From Chloroflexota bacterium (GTDB lineage: Bacteria > Chloroflexota > UBA11872), in assembly GCA_026708035.1 (NCBI GenBank), contig JAPOVQ010000009.1, positions 62,001 through 126,000 on the forward strand: a stretch of 64,000 bases of DNA. The letters are read 5' to 3'. This document shows, in pieces, positions 35,944 to 44,339 of the stretch. The notes beneath the pieces are model-generated. The model ran no database searches, was not told where the DNA came from, and saw nothing but the letters and a program-made list of their open reading frames with translations. Within the stretch, counting starts at the first letter, position 1. Every line of letters begins with the position of its first letter. Position numbers and translations under genes: made by a program.

Positions 35944-38682
35944 GTGTCCGGCAGCCGACGCCGTGAGCGCGCGGGAGGCGGTTCCGTGAGAGTCCGGAGT
36001 CTGGCGCGGCGCACCTCCGTCGTTCTCCTGGTGGCGCTCGCACTCCTTCTCGCGCTCGCGGCGGCCACGTGCGATGCCCCGAGGGAGCCGCCCACGACAG
36101 CGGATGGAGCGCCGCCCACAGGCCCGGCGTCCCCGCCGACACCTTCCCGCGATCAGGCCACCGCAGCACCGACCCAGACGCCCGCAGCCACACCAACACC
36201 TACGAGCGCTGCGACGCCCACCCCCACGCCTGCCCAGGCCGAGGTGCATCGGCATTTCACACGAACGCCGACTCCCGTCCCCACGCCCACGCCTGACCGG
36301 GCCGCACTGGTTGCGCTTTACAACGCGACCGATGGACCGAACTGGTGGATCAACAGCAACTGGTTGAGCGAGGCCCCACTCGGGACGTGGCACGGCGTCA
36401 CCACAGATCACCGTGGCCGGGTCACGAAGCTGGAGCTCCATGAAAACCAACTGCGCGGGACGATCCCGCCGGAGGTTGGCCGCCTCGCCAACCTAGAGGA
36501 GCTGTGGCTCACGGATAACGAGCTCGGAGGGGAGATTCCACCGGAACTGGGCCGTCTGACAAACCTGAAGCACTTGGTAGTCGAGGGTAATCAGCTACGG
36601 GGAACGATCCCGCCCGAACTGGGGAATCTCTCCAGCCTGACATGGTTGGCGCTCGGTCATAACCAATTGCGTGGTGAAATTCCGCCAGAGTTGGGCCATC
36701 TCTCCGGGCTACAACGGCTGGCGCTCGGGACGAATCAACTCAGCGGCGAGATCCCACCCACGCTCGGAAGACTTCTCACCCTCGAACAACTGTTCCTCCA
36801 GGAGAACCGCCTGACGGGGACTATCCCACCGGAATTGGGACTTCTTTCCCGGTTGACATGGCTGATGCTCAATGACAACCACTTGGGTGGGACTATCCCA
36901 CCCGAGCTGAGAAGCCTCTCCAAGCTGGAAGTGCTGGTGCTGGGTGGCGGCAACCACCTCACCGGATGCATACCCGAGGAGTTTGGCGCTGCGGCTGTTG
37001 GCGATCTCGGCGCGCTTCGTCTTCCGTATTGCGATGCCAATGGCCGCACGCCACTTGCGGCAATAGGCCCAGCGCTGCCCGCGGCGCCCGCAAGCGCCCG
37101 CGCCGCTGATCGATCTGCGCTGGTTGCCCTTTACGACGCGACGGGTGGGCCGAACTGGAGGACCGCTACCGGATGGTTGAGCGGCTCCCCCGTCGGTGAA
37201 TGGCACGGCGTTGTCACCGACTCCTCCGGCCGGGTCACGGAGCTGCGTCTCCATGGCAACCAATTGGCCGGCGAGATTTCGCCCGAAGTCGAGCGCCTCG
37301 ACCGGCTGGAAGTGCTGGTGCTCAATGGGAACCAATTGCGCGGGTCAATCCCAGCCGAGCTCGGAAGCCTCACTCGGCTAGTCGTACTGTCCCTTTACGG
37401 AAACCAACTAGGTGGAGCGGTTCCGTCCGAACTGGGGAACCTCGCCCAGTTGAGATGGCTGGACCTGAACCAGAACCAGTTGCGCGGTGAGATTCCGCCC
37501 CAACTCGGCCGCCTCGCAAATCTGGAGAGCTTGGATCTCAGCTTAAACCAGTTGAGTGGCGAAATCCCACCCGCGTTGGGCAGCCTTTCCCGACTGGAGT
37601 GGCTGGGGCTCTGGGACAACGAGTTGCGTGGGCCAATCCCGGCTGACGTGGGAACGCTCGCCAACCTCGGAGTGCTTTGGCTTGGTGGCAATCATCTCAC
37701 GGGATGCATTCCCGCAGTGCTGCGAAGTGTCCGTCACAGCGACCTTGCCGGCCTCGGGCTCCCGTTCTGCAGCGTTCGGGAAGTCCAGACCGATAGGGCC
37801 GCACTGGTGGCGCTCTACCAGGCGACCGGCGGCGAGAACTGGAAGAACAGCGCCAACTGGCTGAGCGACGCGCCGATCAGTGAATGGCACGGCGTCGCCA
37901 CTGACCCCAACGGCCAAGTTTTAGCGCTGCTCCTCTATCACAACGGTCTCACGGGAATCATCCCGCCCCAACTGAGCCGCCTCACCAGTCTGGAGACCTT
38001 GGAGCTTCATCAGAACCGGATTACGGGAAGGGTCCCGCCCGAACTGAGCCGCCTCGGGAGCCTGCGGATCTTATCGCTCGGCGGCAACGAATTGCGCGGA
38101 GAGATCCCGCCCGAACTGGGCCGCCTCGCCAGCCTGTCGGGGCTTTACATCTGGGGCAACCAGCTAGTTGGCGAGATTCCGCCCGAACTTGGCAGTCTTT
38201 CCAACTTGCAGGAGCTGTCGCTAAGCGAGAACCGGCTGACGGGTCCGATCCCACCCGAGCTGGGCCGCCTCGCCGATCTGAGAATGGTGCAACTCCATGA
38301 CAATCAGTTGCGCGGTGCGATCCCGTCTGAACTAGGGGCGCTCACCAAACTGGAAGAGTTGTCGCTCAGTGAGAACCACTTGAGCGGAACGATCCCGCTC
38401 GAGTTGAGTCTCCTCTCGAATCTGACCTTCCTCGGTCTCCGGAACAACCAGCTCGATGGGGTGATCCCGGCCGAGTTGGGCCGCCTCGATCAACTGGCAG
38501 AGTTGCACTTGTCGGCGAACCAGCTGCGTGGAGAAATCCCCGCCGAATTGGGCAATCTCTCCAGGTTGGAGCAGCTATGGCTTCGTGGCAACCAGCTAAG
38601 CGGGTGCATTCCCGAGCCGTTGCGAGCGGTGCGCAACTCCGACCTCGATGAGCTTGGGCTGCCATTTTGCCGCGCCAGCTGA
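35944..38682 (+). CDS. Secreted LRR protein 1, three modules
   Basis: This protein of about 912 residues has a signal peptide (VVLLVALALLLALAAATC), a Thr/Pro-rich linker (about 50-115), and three modules starting near 36295, 37108 and 37792. Each module opens with a cap like DRAALVALYNATDGPNW ... WHGVTTD. It continues with 24-residue LRRs of the plant-type consensus LxxLxxLxLxxNxLxGxIP, and closes with a GCIP ... LPFC cap whose two Cys could form a disulfide. It is probably exported and surface-bound, with a role in adhesion or host interaction inferred only from the fold. GTG 35944 is used; GTG 35986 has a better Shine-Dalgarno but is not conserved in LRR gene 2. Confidence 0.85.
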   Translation: MSGSRRRERAGGGSVRVRSLARRTSVVLLVALALLLALAAATCDAPREPPTTADGAPPTGPASPPTPSRDQATAAPTQTPAATPTPTSAATPTPTPAQAEVHRHFTRTPTPVPTPTPDRAALVALYNATDGPNWWINSNWLSEAPLGTWHGVTTDHRGRVTKLELHENQLRGTIPPEVGRLANLEELWLTDNELGGEIPPELGRLTNLKHLVVEGNQLRGTIPPELGNLSSLTWLALGHNQLRGEIPPELGHLSGLQRLALGTNQLSGEIPPTLGRLLTLEQLFLQENRLTGTIPPELGLLSRLTWLMLNDNHLGGTIPPELRSLSKLEVLVLGGGNHLTGCIPEEFGAAAVGDLGALRLPYCDANGRTPLAAIGPALPAAPASARAADRSALVALYDATGGPNWRTATGWLSGSPVGEWHGVVTDSSGRVTELRLHGNQLAGEISPEVERLDRLEVLVLNGNQLRGSIPAELGSLTRLVVLSLYGNQLGGAVPSELGNLAQLRWLDLNQNQLRGEIPPQLGRLANLESLDLSLNQLSGEIPPALGSLSRLEWLGLWDNELRGPIPADVGTLANLGVLWLGGNHLTGCIPAVLRSVRHSDLAGLGLPFCSVREVQTDRAALVALYQATGGENWKNSANWLSDAPISEWHGVATDPNGQVLALLLYHNGLTGIIPPQLSRLTSLETLELHQNRITGRVPPELSRLGSLRILSLGGNELRGEIPPELGRLASLSGLYIWGNQLVGEIPPELGSLSNLQELSLSENRLTGPIPPELGRLADLRMVQLHDNQLRGAIPSELGALTKLEELSLSENHLSGTIPLELSLLSNLTFLGLRNNQLDGVIPAELGRLDQLAELHLSANQLRGEIPAELGNLSRLEQLWLRGNQLSGCIPEPLRAVRNSDLDELGLPFCRAS

Positions 38683-38698
38683 GCCGGATCCCTTCTGA

Positions 38699-38787
38699 GG
38701 CGCGTGCGCATCGCCAAGCCCAGCGTCGCCATCGCCGGCTCCATCCTCGCCGAAGCCGCCGTCACCATTGAGCGAACGCGGGTGTAG
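38699..38787 (+). pseudogene. Duplicated 3' end of folB
   Basis: The stretch encodes RVRIAKPSVAIAGSILAEAA and then VTIERTRV before a TAG, nearly identical to the folB C-terminus. It is followed by a copy of the folB-LRR spacer (for example CAGGGAACGA and GCGTAGTATC). It marks the left boundary of a segmental duplication that produced LRR gene 2. Confidence 0.88.
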
Positions 38788-38878
38788 ACCGGGTCAAGCT
38801 GTCGCCGAAACAAAGTCGCCCCAAAGGTTCCGCGGACAGGGAACGATTCCACCGGACCGCGCGTAGTATCACGTAGGA

Positions 38879-40732
38879 GTGTCAGGCAGCCGAGGCCATG
38901 CGCCCCCAGGAGGCGGACCCGTAAGAGTCCTTGCTCAGGCGCGGCGCACGTCCGTGGTGTTGCTGGTTGCGCTCGCACTCGGAGCGGCCACGTGCGATGC
39001 CGCCGGCGAGGCCCCCGCGACCACGGATCCAGCGCCAACGACAGCGAGTCGCGACCCGGCCCCGACAGCCGCCCCGGTACGTGCCCAGCCCAGGGGCGCA
39101 ATTCCGGACGCCTCGCCAGCACCAACTCGAATAGCCGTCACGCCCACCGCGCCCACGCCCACCGCCACGCCCTCATCCGCCGTCGCGATCGACCGAGCCG
39201 CGCTGGTCGCGTTCTACCACGCCACCGGGGGCCCGACGTGGGAGTTCAACACCAACTGGCTGAGCGACGCGCCGCTCGGCCAGTGGCACGGCGTTGTGAC
39301 CGACGCGAGCGGCCGGGCCATCGAGTTGAGGCTCTTCAACAACGGGTTGCGGGGGGAGCTTCCGCCGGAAGTGGGCAACCTTGCCAAGCTGCGCGTGCTC
39401 GAGCTCCGAGCCAATCAGCTTGATGGCGAGATTCCCGCCGCACTGAGCAACCTGATCCTGTTGCAGGAGCTGTGGCTCGACAATAACCAGCTGCAGGGTG
39501 AGATCCCGCCCGAGTTGGGCAACTTTGACAACCTGCGTGTGCTCCAGCTTCAAGGAAACCAGCTGCGGGGCGAAATCCCCGCCGCGCTGGGAGACCTCCT
39601 TCAGTTGGAAGAGCTGTGGCTCGACCTCAACCAGTTGCAGGGCGAGATCCCGCCCCAGCTGGGCAACCTTGCCAACCTCCGCCAGCTGGTCCTGAGCGCC
39701 AATCAACTCAACGGACCGATCCCCCCGGACCTCGGCCGTCTTGGCCGGCTGCAGGCGTTGAGTCTTGCGAGGAACCAGTTGAGCGGAGCAATTCCCCCGG
39801 AGCTGGGCAACCTCTCCCAGCTGCGTTCATTGACTCTTGCGAGCAACCAGTTTCAGGGAACGATCCCTCCCGAACTAGGGAATCTCTCCCAACTGCAAGG
39901 GCTATGGCTCGACCACAACCAGCTGCACGGCACGTTTCGAGCCGCGCTGCTGAGCCTCACAGACTTGCGGGAATTGGACCTCAGCCATAACCAATTCAGC
40001 GGCGAGATTCCGGCCGAGTTGAGCCGCCTCGCCAACCTGGACAGGCTGGATCTGGCACACAACCAGTTCAGCGGAACGATCCCACCCGAGGTCGGCAACC
40101 TTGGCAACCTCTTCTGGCTGAGCCTGGCCGGCAATCAGCTCGGCGGGGCAATTCCGTCCGCTCTGGGCGAGCTCGCCAAGCTGCGCTCGCTGGATCTCAG
40201 CAACAACGAGCTCTCCGGCGAGTTCCCAACCGCGCTGACCCGACTCGCCACCCTGGACTGGCTGAGCCTGGCCGGCAACCAGCTCAGCGGTTCGATCCCG
40301 TCCGCTCTGGGCGAACTTCACCAACTGCACGTGTTGGACCTCACCAACAACCAGCTTGGCGGTGAGATTCCAGCCGCGCTGTCCCACCTCGCCAATCTGC
40401 GGTCACTGCTCCTGGCGGGCAACCAATTCAACGGCTCTATGCCGCTTGGGCTGGACCGCCTCCACAACCTGAAGGTGTTGAATCTCAGTGACAATCAACT
40501 GAGCGGCACGATCCCGCCGGCGTTGGGCAGTCTCGCGACGCTGGAATGGCTTGGGCTCTCGAATAACCAGTTTCGCGGGGAAATCCCGCCTGCCTTCGGA
40601 CGATTCTCCAACCTGGAATCGCTATGGCTCGGCGGCAGCAACCAACTCACCGGCTGCATCCCCGAGCGGTTGCAGGATGTCGAGAACAATGACCTTGCCG
40701 AGCTTGGGCTGCCGTTCTGCGGCGGCAGTTGA
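38879..40732 (+). CDS. Secreted LRR protein 2, one long module
   Basis: This 617-residue paralogue of LRR 1 shares its N-terminus (MSGSR, then RRTSVVLLVALAL) and a Thr/Pro/Ala linker. It has one DRAALVAFYHATGGPTWEF cap, then an uninterrupted run of roughly eighteen 24-residue LRRs (NLxxLxxLxLxxNQLxGxIP). The terminal cap has GCIPERLQ and LPFC. Start GTG 38879 follows TAGGA closely. The flanks are pseudogene scars: folB upstream and a solute-binding-protein tail downstream. Confidence 0.85.
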   Translation: MSGSRGHAPPGGGPVRVLAQARRTSVVLLVALALGAATCDAAGEAPATTDPAPTTASRDPAPTAAPVRAQPRGAIPDASPAPTRIAVTPTAPTPTATPSSAVAIDRAALVAFYHATGGPTWEFNTNWLSDAPLGQWHGVVTDASGRAIELRLFNNGLRGELPPEVGNLAKLRVLELRANQLDGEIPAALSNLILLQELWLDNNQLQGEIPPELGNFDNLRVLQLQGNQLRGEIPAALGDLLQLEELWLDLNQLQGEIPPQLGNLANLRQLVLSANQLNGPIPPDLGRLGRLQALSLARNQLSGAIPPELGNLSQLRSLTLASNQFQGTIPPELGNLSQLQGLWLDHNQLHGTFRAALLSLTDLRELDLSHNQFSGEIPAELSRLANLDRLDLAHNQFSGTIPPEVGNLGNLFWLSLAGNQLGGAIPSALGELAKLRSLDLSNNELSGEFPTALTRLATLDWLSLAGNQLSGSIPSALGELHQLHVLDLTNNQLGGEIPAALSHLANLRSLLLAGNQFNGSMPLGLDRLHNLKVLNLSDNQLSGTIPPALGSLATLEWLGLSNNQFRGEIPPAFGRFSNLESLWLGGSNQLTGCIPERLQDVENNDLAELGLPFCGGS

Positions 40733-40741
40733 CGCCTCGTC

Positions 40742-40860
40742 CTACGGAGCCGTGCCGACACGCTCCTGCTCCCTCGGCTGGTCGGGTAAGTGCAGCAGCC
40801 CTTTGCCCGGCGACCGCGCGCCGCGGAAGCCCCGGCGTCTATCCGCGACCCAGTGCATCT
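40742..40860 (-). pseudogene. Duplicated 3' end of a solute-binding protein gene
   Basis: On the minus strand the frame ends PREQERVGTAP-stop, matching RREQERRGGGAP-stop of the gene at 47768-49333. Upstream residues (HWVADRRRGFRGARSPGKGL) align with the HEWSVAKDVPGYRRPPSLGN segment. Only about 40 codons remain. It sits downstream of LRR gene 2 just as the intact gene sits downstream of the last LRR gene. Confidence 0.75.
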
Positions 40861-40976
40861 GCCGGCCGTCGGCCACCCCGCCGGCGGTTGCCCCGTCGCC
40901 AGGCATTCGGCAATGCTTGCCGCGGCCCAAGCACTGATGAATTCCCAGCACACCGCCTCCGTGGGAGGCAGCGCAA

Positions 40977-43900
40977 GTGACCATTCGTGCCGTCGCGTTG
41001 ACGCTCCTGCTTGTCGTCGCGTTCGCCGCGACGGGACGAGCGCCGACTTCGGCATCAGCCCAGACGACGGCAACTGATCGGGATGCGCTGGTCGCGCTCT
41101 ACGACGCGACCGACGGGCCGAATTGGATCAACAGCACCAACTGGCTGAGCGACGCGCCACTCGGCGAATGGCACGCGGTCACCACGGACGACGCGGGGCG
41201 GGTCACGGAGCTGCGCCTGCCTGAGAACGGGTTGGACGGTGAATTCCCGCCCGCGCTCGGCAGTCTCGCCAACCTGCGCGTGGCGGACCTCAGTGGGAAC
41301 CAATTGCGCGGAGCGCTGCCACGCGAGTTGGGACGCCTGGCCAGCCTGCAGCAGCTGTGGCTCAACAACAACCAGCTCAGCTGGGAGCTGCCGCCCGAGT
41401 TGGGGCGCCTGGCCAAACTGACCCTCTTGGGTCTCGGCGGCAACCAGCTGAGCGGGCCGATCCCCGCCGAGCTCGGCAACCTCTCCAATCTGAGCCAGCT
41501 ATCACTCCGGGACAACCAATTGACTGGTGAGATTCCGCCCGACCTCGGACGCCTCGCGAACCTCCAAGGGCTGAGCCTATCGGCGAACCAATTGAGCGGC
41601 GGGATACCGGCGGAGCTGGGCCGCCTCACCAACCTGCGCGTCCTTCGGCTCGATGCCAACCGATTGACCGGCGCCATACCGCCCGAGCTCGGCAGCCTCT
41701 CCGAGTTGGAAACGATTGCGCTCTCGGAGAATCAGCTGAGCGGCGCGATCCCGCCCGAGCTGGGTCGCCTTGCCAACCTGCGCCGACTCTTCCTCGACCA
41801 CAACCAGTTGACCAGCGCGATCCCCGCTGAATTGGGGCACTTGGAGCACCTGCGCGAGCTCCAAGTGCACCAAAACCGGCTCACCGGGTCGATCCCGCGT
41901 GAGTTGGGGCGCCTCGCCAACCTGGAAGTGCTGCAACTCGGCGGCAACGACCAATTCACCGGCTGCATCCCGGCCGAATTGGGAGATGTCGTGATCAACG
42001 ATCTCGACGAGCTCGGCCTGCCGTTCTGCGCCGCCGATCCCGATGCCGCGGTGACGCCCTCAGTTGCCACGGACCGGGCCGCCCTGGTCGCGCTCTTTCG
42101 GCTCACCGATGGACCGAATTGGATCAACAACAGCGGATGGCTCAGCGAGGCATCCCTCGACAAGTGGCACGGCGTCAACACCGACGAGAGCGGCCGCGTT
42201 GTCGCCCTGTGGCTCGGTGAGAACGGCCTGCGCGGAGAGGTCCCGGCCAGGCTGGGCCGCCTCACCAACCTGGAGCGGTTGATCCTCAGCGGGAATCACC
42301 TCCGCGGTCAGATCCCGCCCCAGCTTGGCCGACTTGTCAACCTGACGTCGCTCGGACTGCGTGGAAACGAGCTCAGCGGACCCATACCACCCGAACTGGG
42401 AAACATTGCCAGCTTGGTGTGGTTGGACTTCACGAACAACGAATTGAGCGGGCAGCTCCCGGTTGAGTTGGGCCGGCTCGCCAACCTCGAGTCGCTCTGG
42501 CTGTCAGGAAACCAACTGCAGGGAGAGATCCCGCCCGAGCTCGGCAGCCTGTTCCGTCTGCAATCGCTGTATCTCAACGACAACCAACTGCAGGGCGCAA
42601 TACCGCCTGAACTGGCCGGGCTCAACAACCTGGAGCAGCTGATCCTCTCCGGCAACCAATTACAGGGGCCTATACCGCCCGAGCTGGGCAATCTCTCCAA
42701 TCTGCAGGCGCTGTGGCTTGCCGGAGGCAACCAGCTCACCGGCTGCATCCCCGCGTCGTTGGAAGACGTGCCGCAGAGCGATCTCGCCTGGCTTGAGCTA
42801 CCGTTCTGTGGCGATGCCGATCCCGGCCCGGTCGAACCCCCAGAGGCGGATCGGCAGGCCCTCGTCGCGCTTTACCACGCCACCGACGGACCGAACTGGA
42901 CCAACAGCACAAACTGGTTGAGCAACGCGCCCGTCGGCGAATGGCACAGCGTCACCACGGATGCCTCCGGTCGCGTCACCGCATTGGACCTGCCCGAGAA
43001 CGGGTTGCGCGGAGAATTGCCGCCGGAGCTTGGCAATCTCTCCAATCTGCAAGCGTTGTCGCTGGCCGACAACCACCTGCGGGGCGAGATTCCCGACGCA
43101 CTCGGGAACCTCGCCGACCTGCGGGAGCTAAATCTCAGCCACAATCAGTTGACCGGCAGGCTTCCTGCCGTGATTGGCAATCTCGCTCGCCTGCGCGGGT
43201 TGGATCTGAGGGGCAACCAGCTCCACGGCGAAATTCCAGCCGTCCTGGCTCGCCTCGAGAGCCTGGAGTCGCTGCGCCTGGCCGGCAACCAGTTCAGCGG
43301 CTCAATCCCGTCCGCCCTGGGCGAGCTCGCAAATCTGGGGGCGTTGGGCCTTGGCAACAACCAGCTCAGCGGCGCGCTCCCAGCGGCACTGTTCAATCTC
43401 GCCAACCTGTCCTGGCTGAGCCTATCCGGCAATCAGCTCAGCGGGCCGATCCCTCCCGAGTTCGGGGAATTGACAAAGCTGAGCGTGTTGGATCTCAGGG
43501 GCAACCAGCTCGACGGCGAGGTTCCGGCCGCGATGGCTCGTCTTGACGAGCTGTTTTGGCTGGGCCTGTCCGGCAACCAACTCAGCGGGCCGATCCCACC
43601 CGAGCTTGGCGAGCTCGCCAAGCTGGCTGAGCTGCGGCTGCACGGCAACCAGCTGAGTGGCGAGATCCCAGCCGAACTCGGGCGTCTCCTCAATCTGGAA
43701 CGGTTGACGCTGCACGACAACCAGTTGCAAGGGCCGATCCCAACGGAGTTGGGCAACCTTCCCAAGCTGCAGGAGCTACGGCTGGCTGCTGGCAACCAGC
43801 TCACCGGATGCATCCCCTCCTCGTTGGCCGACGTGCCCCACAGTGACCTCGACTGGACCGGGCTGTCGTTTTGCGATCCGATCGCCGCCGACCGCGCCGC

Positions 43901-44339
43901 GCTGGTCGCGCTCTACCACGCCACCGATGGGCCGAACTGGGCGGGCAGCTTCAACTGGTTGACCGACGCGCCCGTGGGCGAGTGGCAGGGCGTCATCACC
44001 GACGCCGCCGGTCGCGTCACCGAACTCCGCCTGCACGAGAACGAGTTGACGGGGCCGATCCCCCCGGCGATGGGTCGCCTTGACCAGCTCGTTCTGCTAT
44101 CGCTTCGGGGCAACCGATTGCGTGGGGCGATCTCGCCTGAATTGGGCCGCCTCTCGAAACTGCGAGAACTGCACCTCTGGGGGGCAACCGACTCGAGGGC
44201 CCGATCCCGCCCCAGTTCGAACACCTTGCCGATCTGGAAGTGGTGCGGCTTGGAGACAACCTGTTGCAGGGTGAGATCCCGCCTGGGCTGGGCCGCCTCG
44301 CCAAGCTGCGCGTGCTGCGGCTGGGAAGCAACGAGTTGA
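40977..44339 (+). CDS. Secreted LRR protein 3, 5' part of a frameshifted gene (four modules)
   Basis: From GTG 40977 (GGGAGG upstream) it encodes a signal peptide (VALTLLLVVAFAATG, likely cleaved near ASA) and modules starting near 41076, 42072, 42849 and 43890. Each has the DRxALVALYxATDGPNW cap, 24-residue LRRs and a C-terminal GCIP/LPFC-type cap. LRR sense is lost after 44178, and the frame then runs as unlikely sequence to a stop at 44339. The correct LRR pattern resumes at GGC 44183 two bases out of phase, so this and the next feature are one gene interrupted at a G6 tract. Confidence 0.82.
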   Translation: MTIRAVALTLLLVVAFAATGRAPTSASAQTTATDRDALVALYDATDGPNWINSTNWLSDAPLGEWHAVTTDDAGRVTELRLPENGLDGEFPPALGSLANLRVADLSGNQLRGALPRELGRLASLQQLWLNNNQLSWELPPELGRLAKLTLLGLGGNQLSGPIPAELGNLSNLSQLSLRDNQLTGEIPPDLGRLANLQGLSLSANQLSGGIPAELGRLTNLRVLRLDANRLTGAIPPELGSLSELETIALSENQLSGAIPPELGRLANLRRLFLDHNQLTSAIPAELGHLEHLRELQVHQNRLTGSIPRELGRLANLEVLQLGGNDQFTGCIPAELGDVVINDLDELGLPFCAADPDAAVTPSVATDRAALVALFRLTDGPNWINNSGWLSEASLDKWHGVNTDESGRVVALWLGENGLRGEVPARLGRLTNLERLILSGNHLRGQIPPQLGRLVNLTSLGLRGNELSGPIPPELGNIASLVWLDFTNNELSGQLPVELGRLANLESLWLSGNQLQGEIPPELGSLFRLQSLYLNDNQLQGAIPPELAGLNNLEQLILSGNQLQGPIPPELGNLSNLQALWLAGGNQLTGCIPASLEDVPQSDLAWLELPFCGDADPGPVEPPEADRQALVALYHATDGPNWTNSTNWLSNAPVGEWHSVTTDASGRVTALDLPENGLRGELPPELGNLSNLQALSLADNHLRGEIPDALGNLADLRELNLSHNQLTGRLPAVIGNLARLRGLDLRGNQLHGEIPAVLARLESLESLRLAGNQFSGSIPSALGELANLGALGLGNNQLSGALPAALFNLANLSWLSLSGNQLSGPIPPEFGELTKLSVLDLRGNQLDGEVPAAMARLDELFWLGLSGNQLSGPIPPELGELAKLAELRLHGNQLSGEIPAELGRLLNLERLTLHDNQLQGPIPTELGNLPKLQELRLAAGNQLTGCIPSSLADVPHSDLDWTGLSFCDPIAADRAALVALYHATDGPNWAGSFNWLTDAPVGEWQGVITDAAGRVTELRLHENELTGPIPPAMGRLDQLVLLSLRGNRLRGAISPELGRLSKLRELHLWGATDSRARSRPSSNTLPIWKWCGLETTCCRVRSRLGWAASPSCACCGWEATS
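44179..44184 (+). other. G6 homopolymer at the LRR gene frameshift
   Basis: TGGGGGGCAACC needs either two fewer or one more G to encode LHLWGNRLEGPIPP or LHLWGGNRL in frame. It is the only place where the 6.8-kb LRR reading frame breaks. Either an indel in the assembly or a slippage site that switches expression. Confidence 0.7.
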
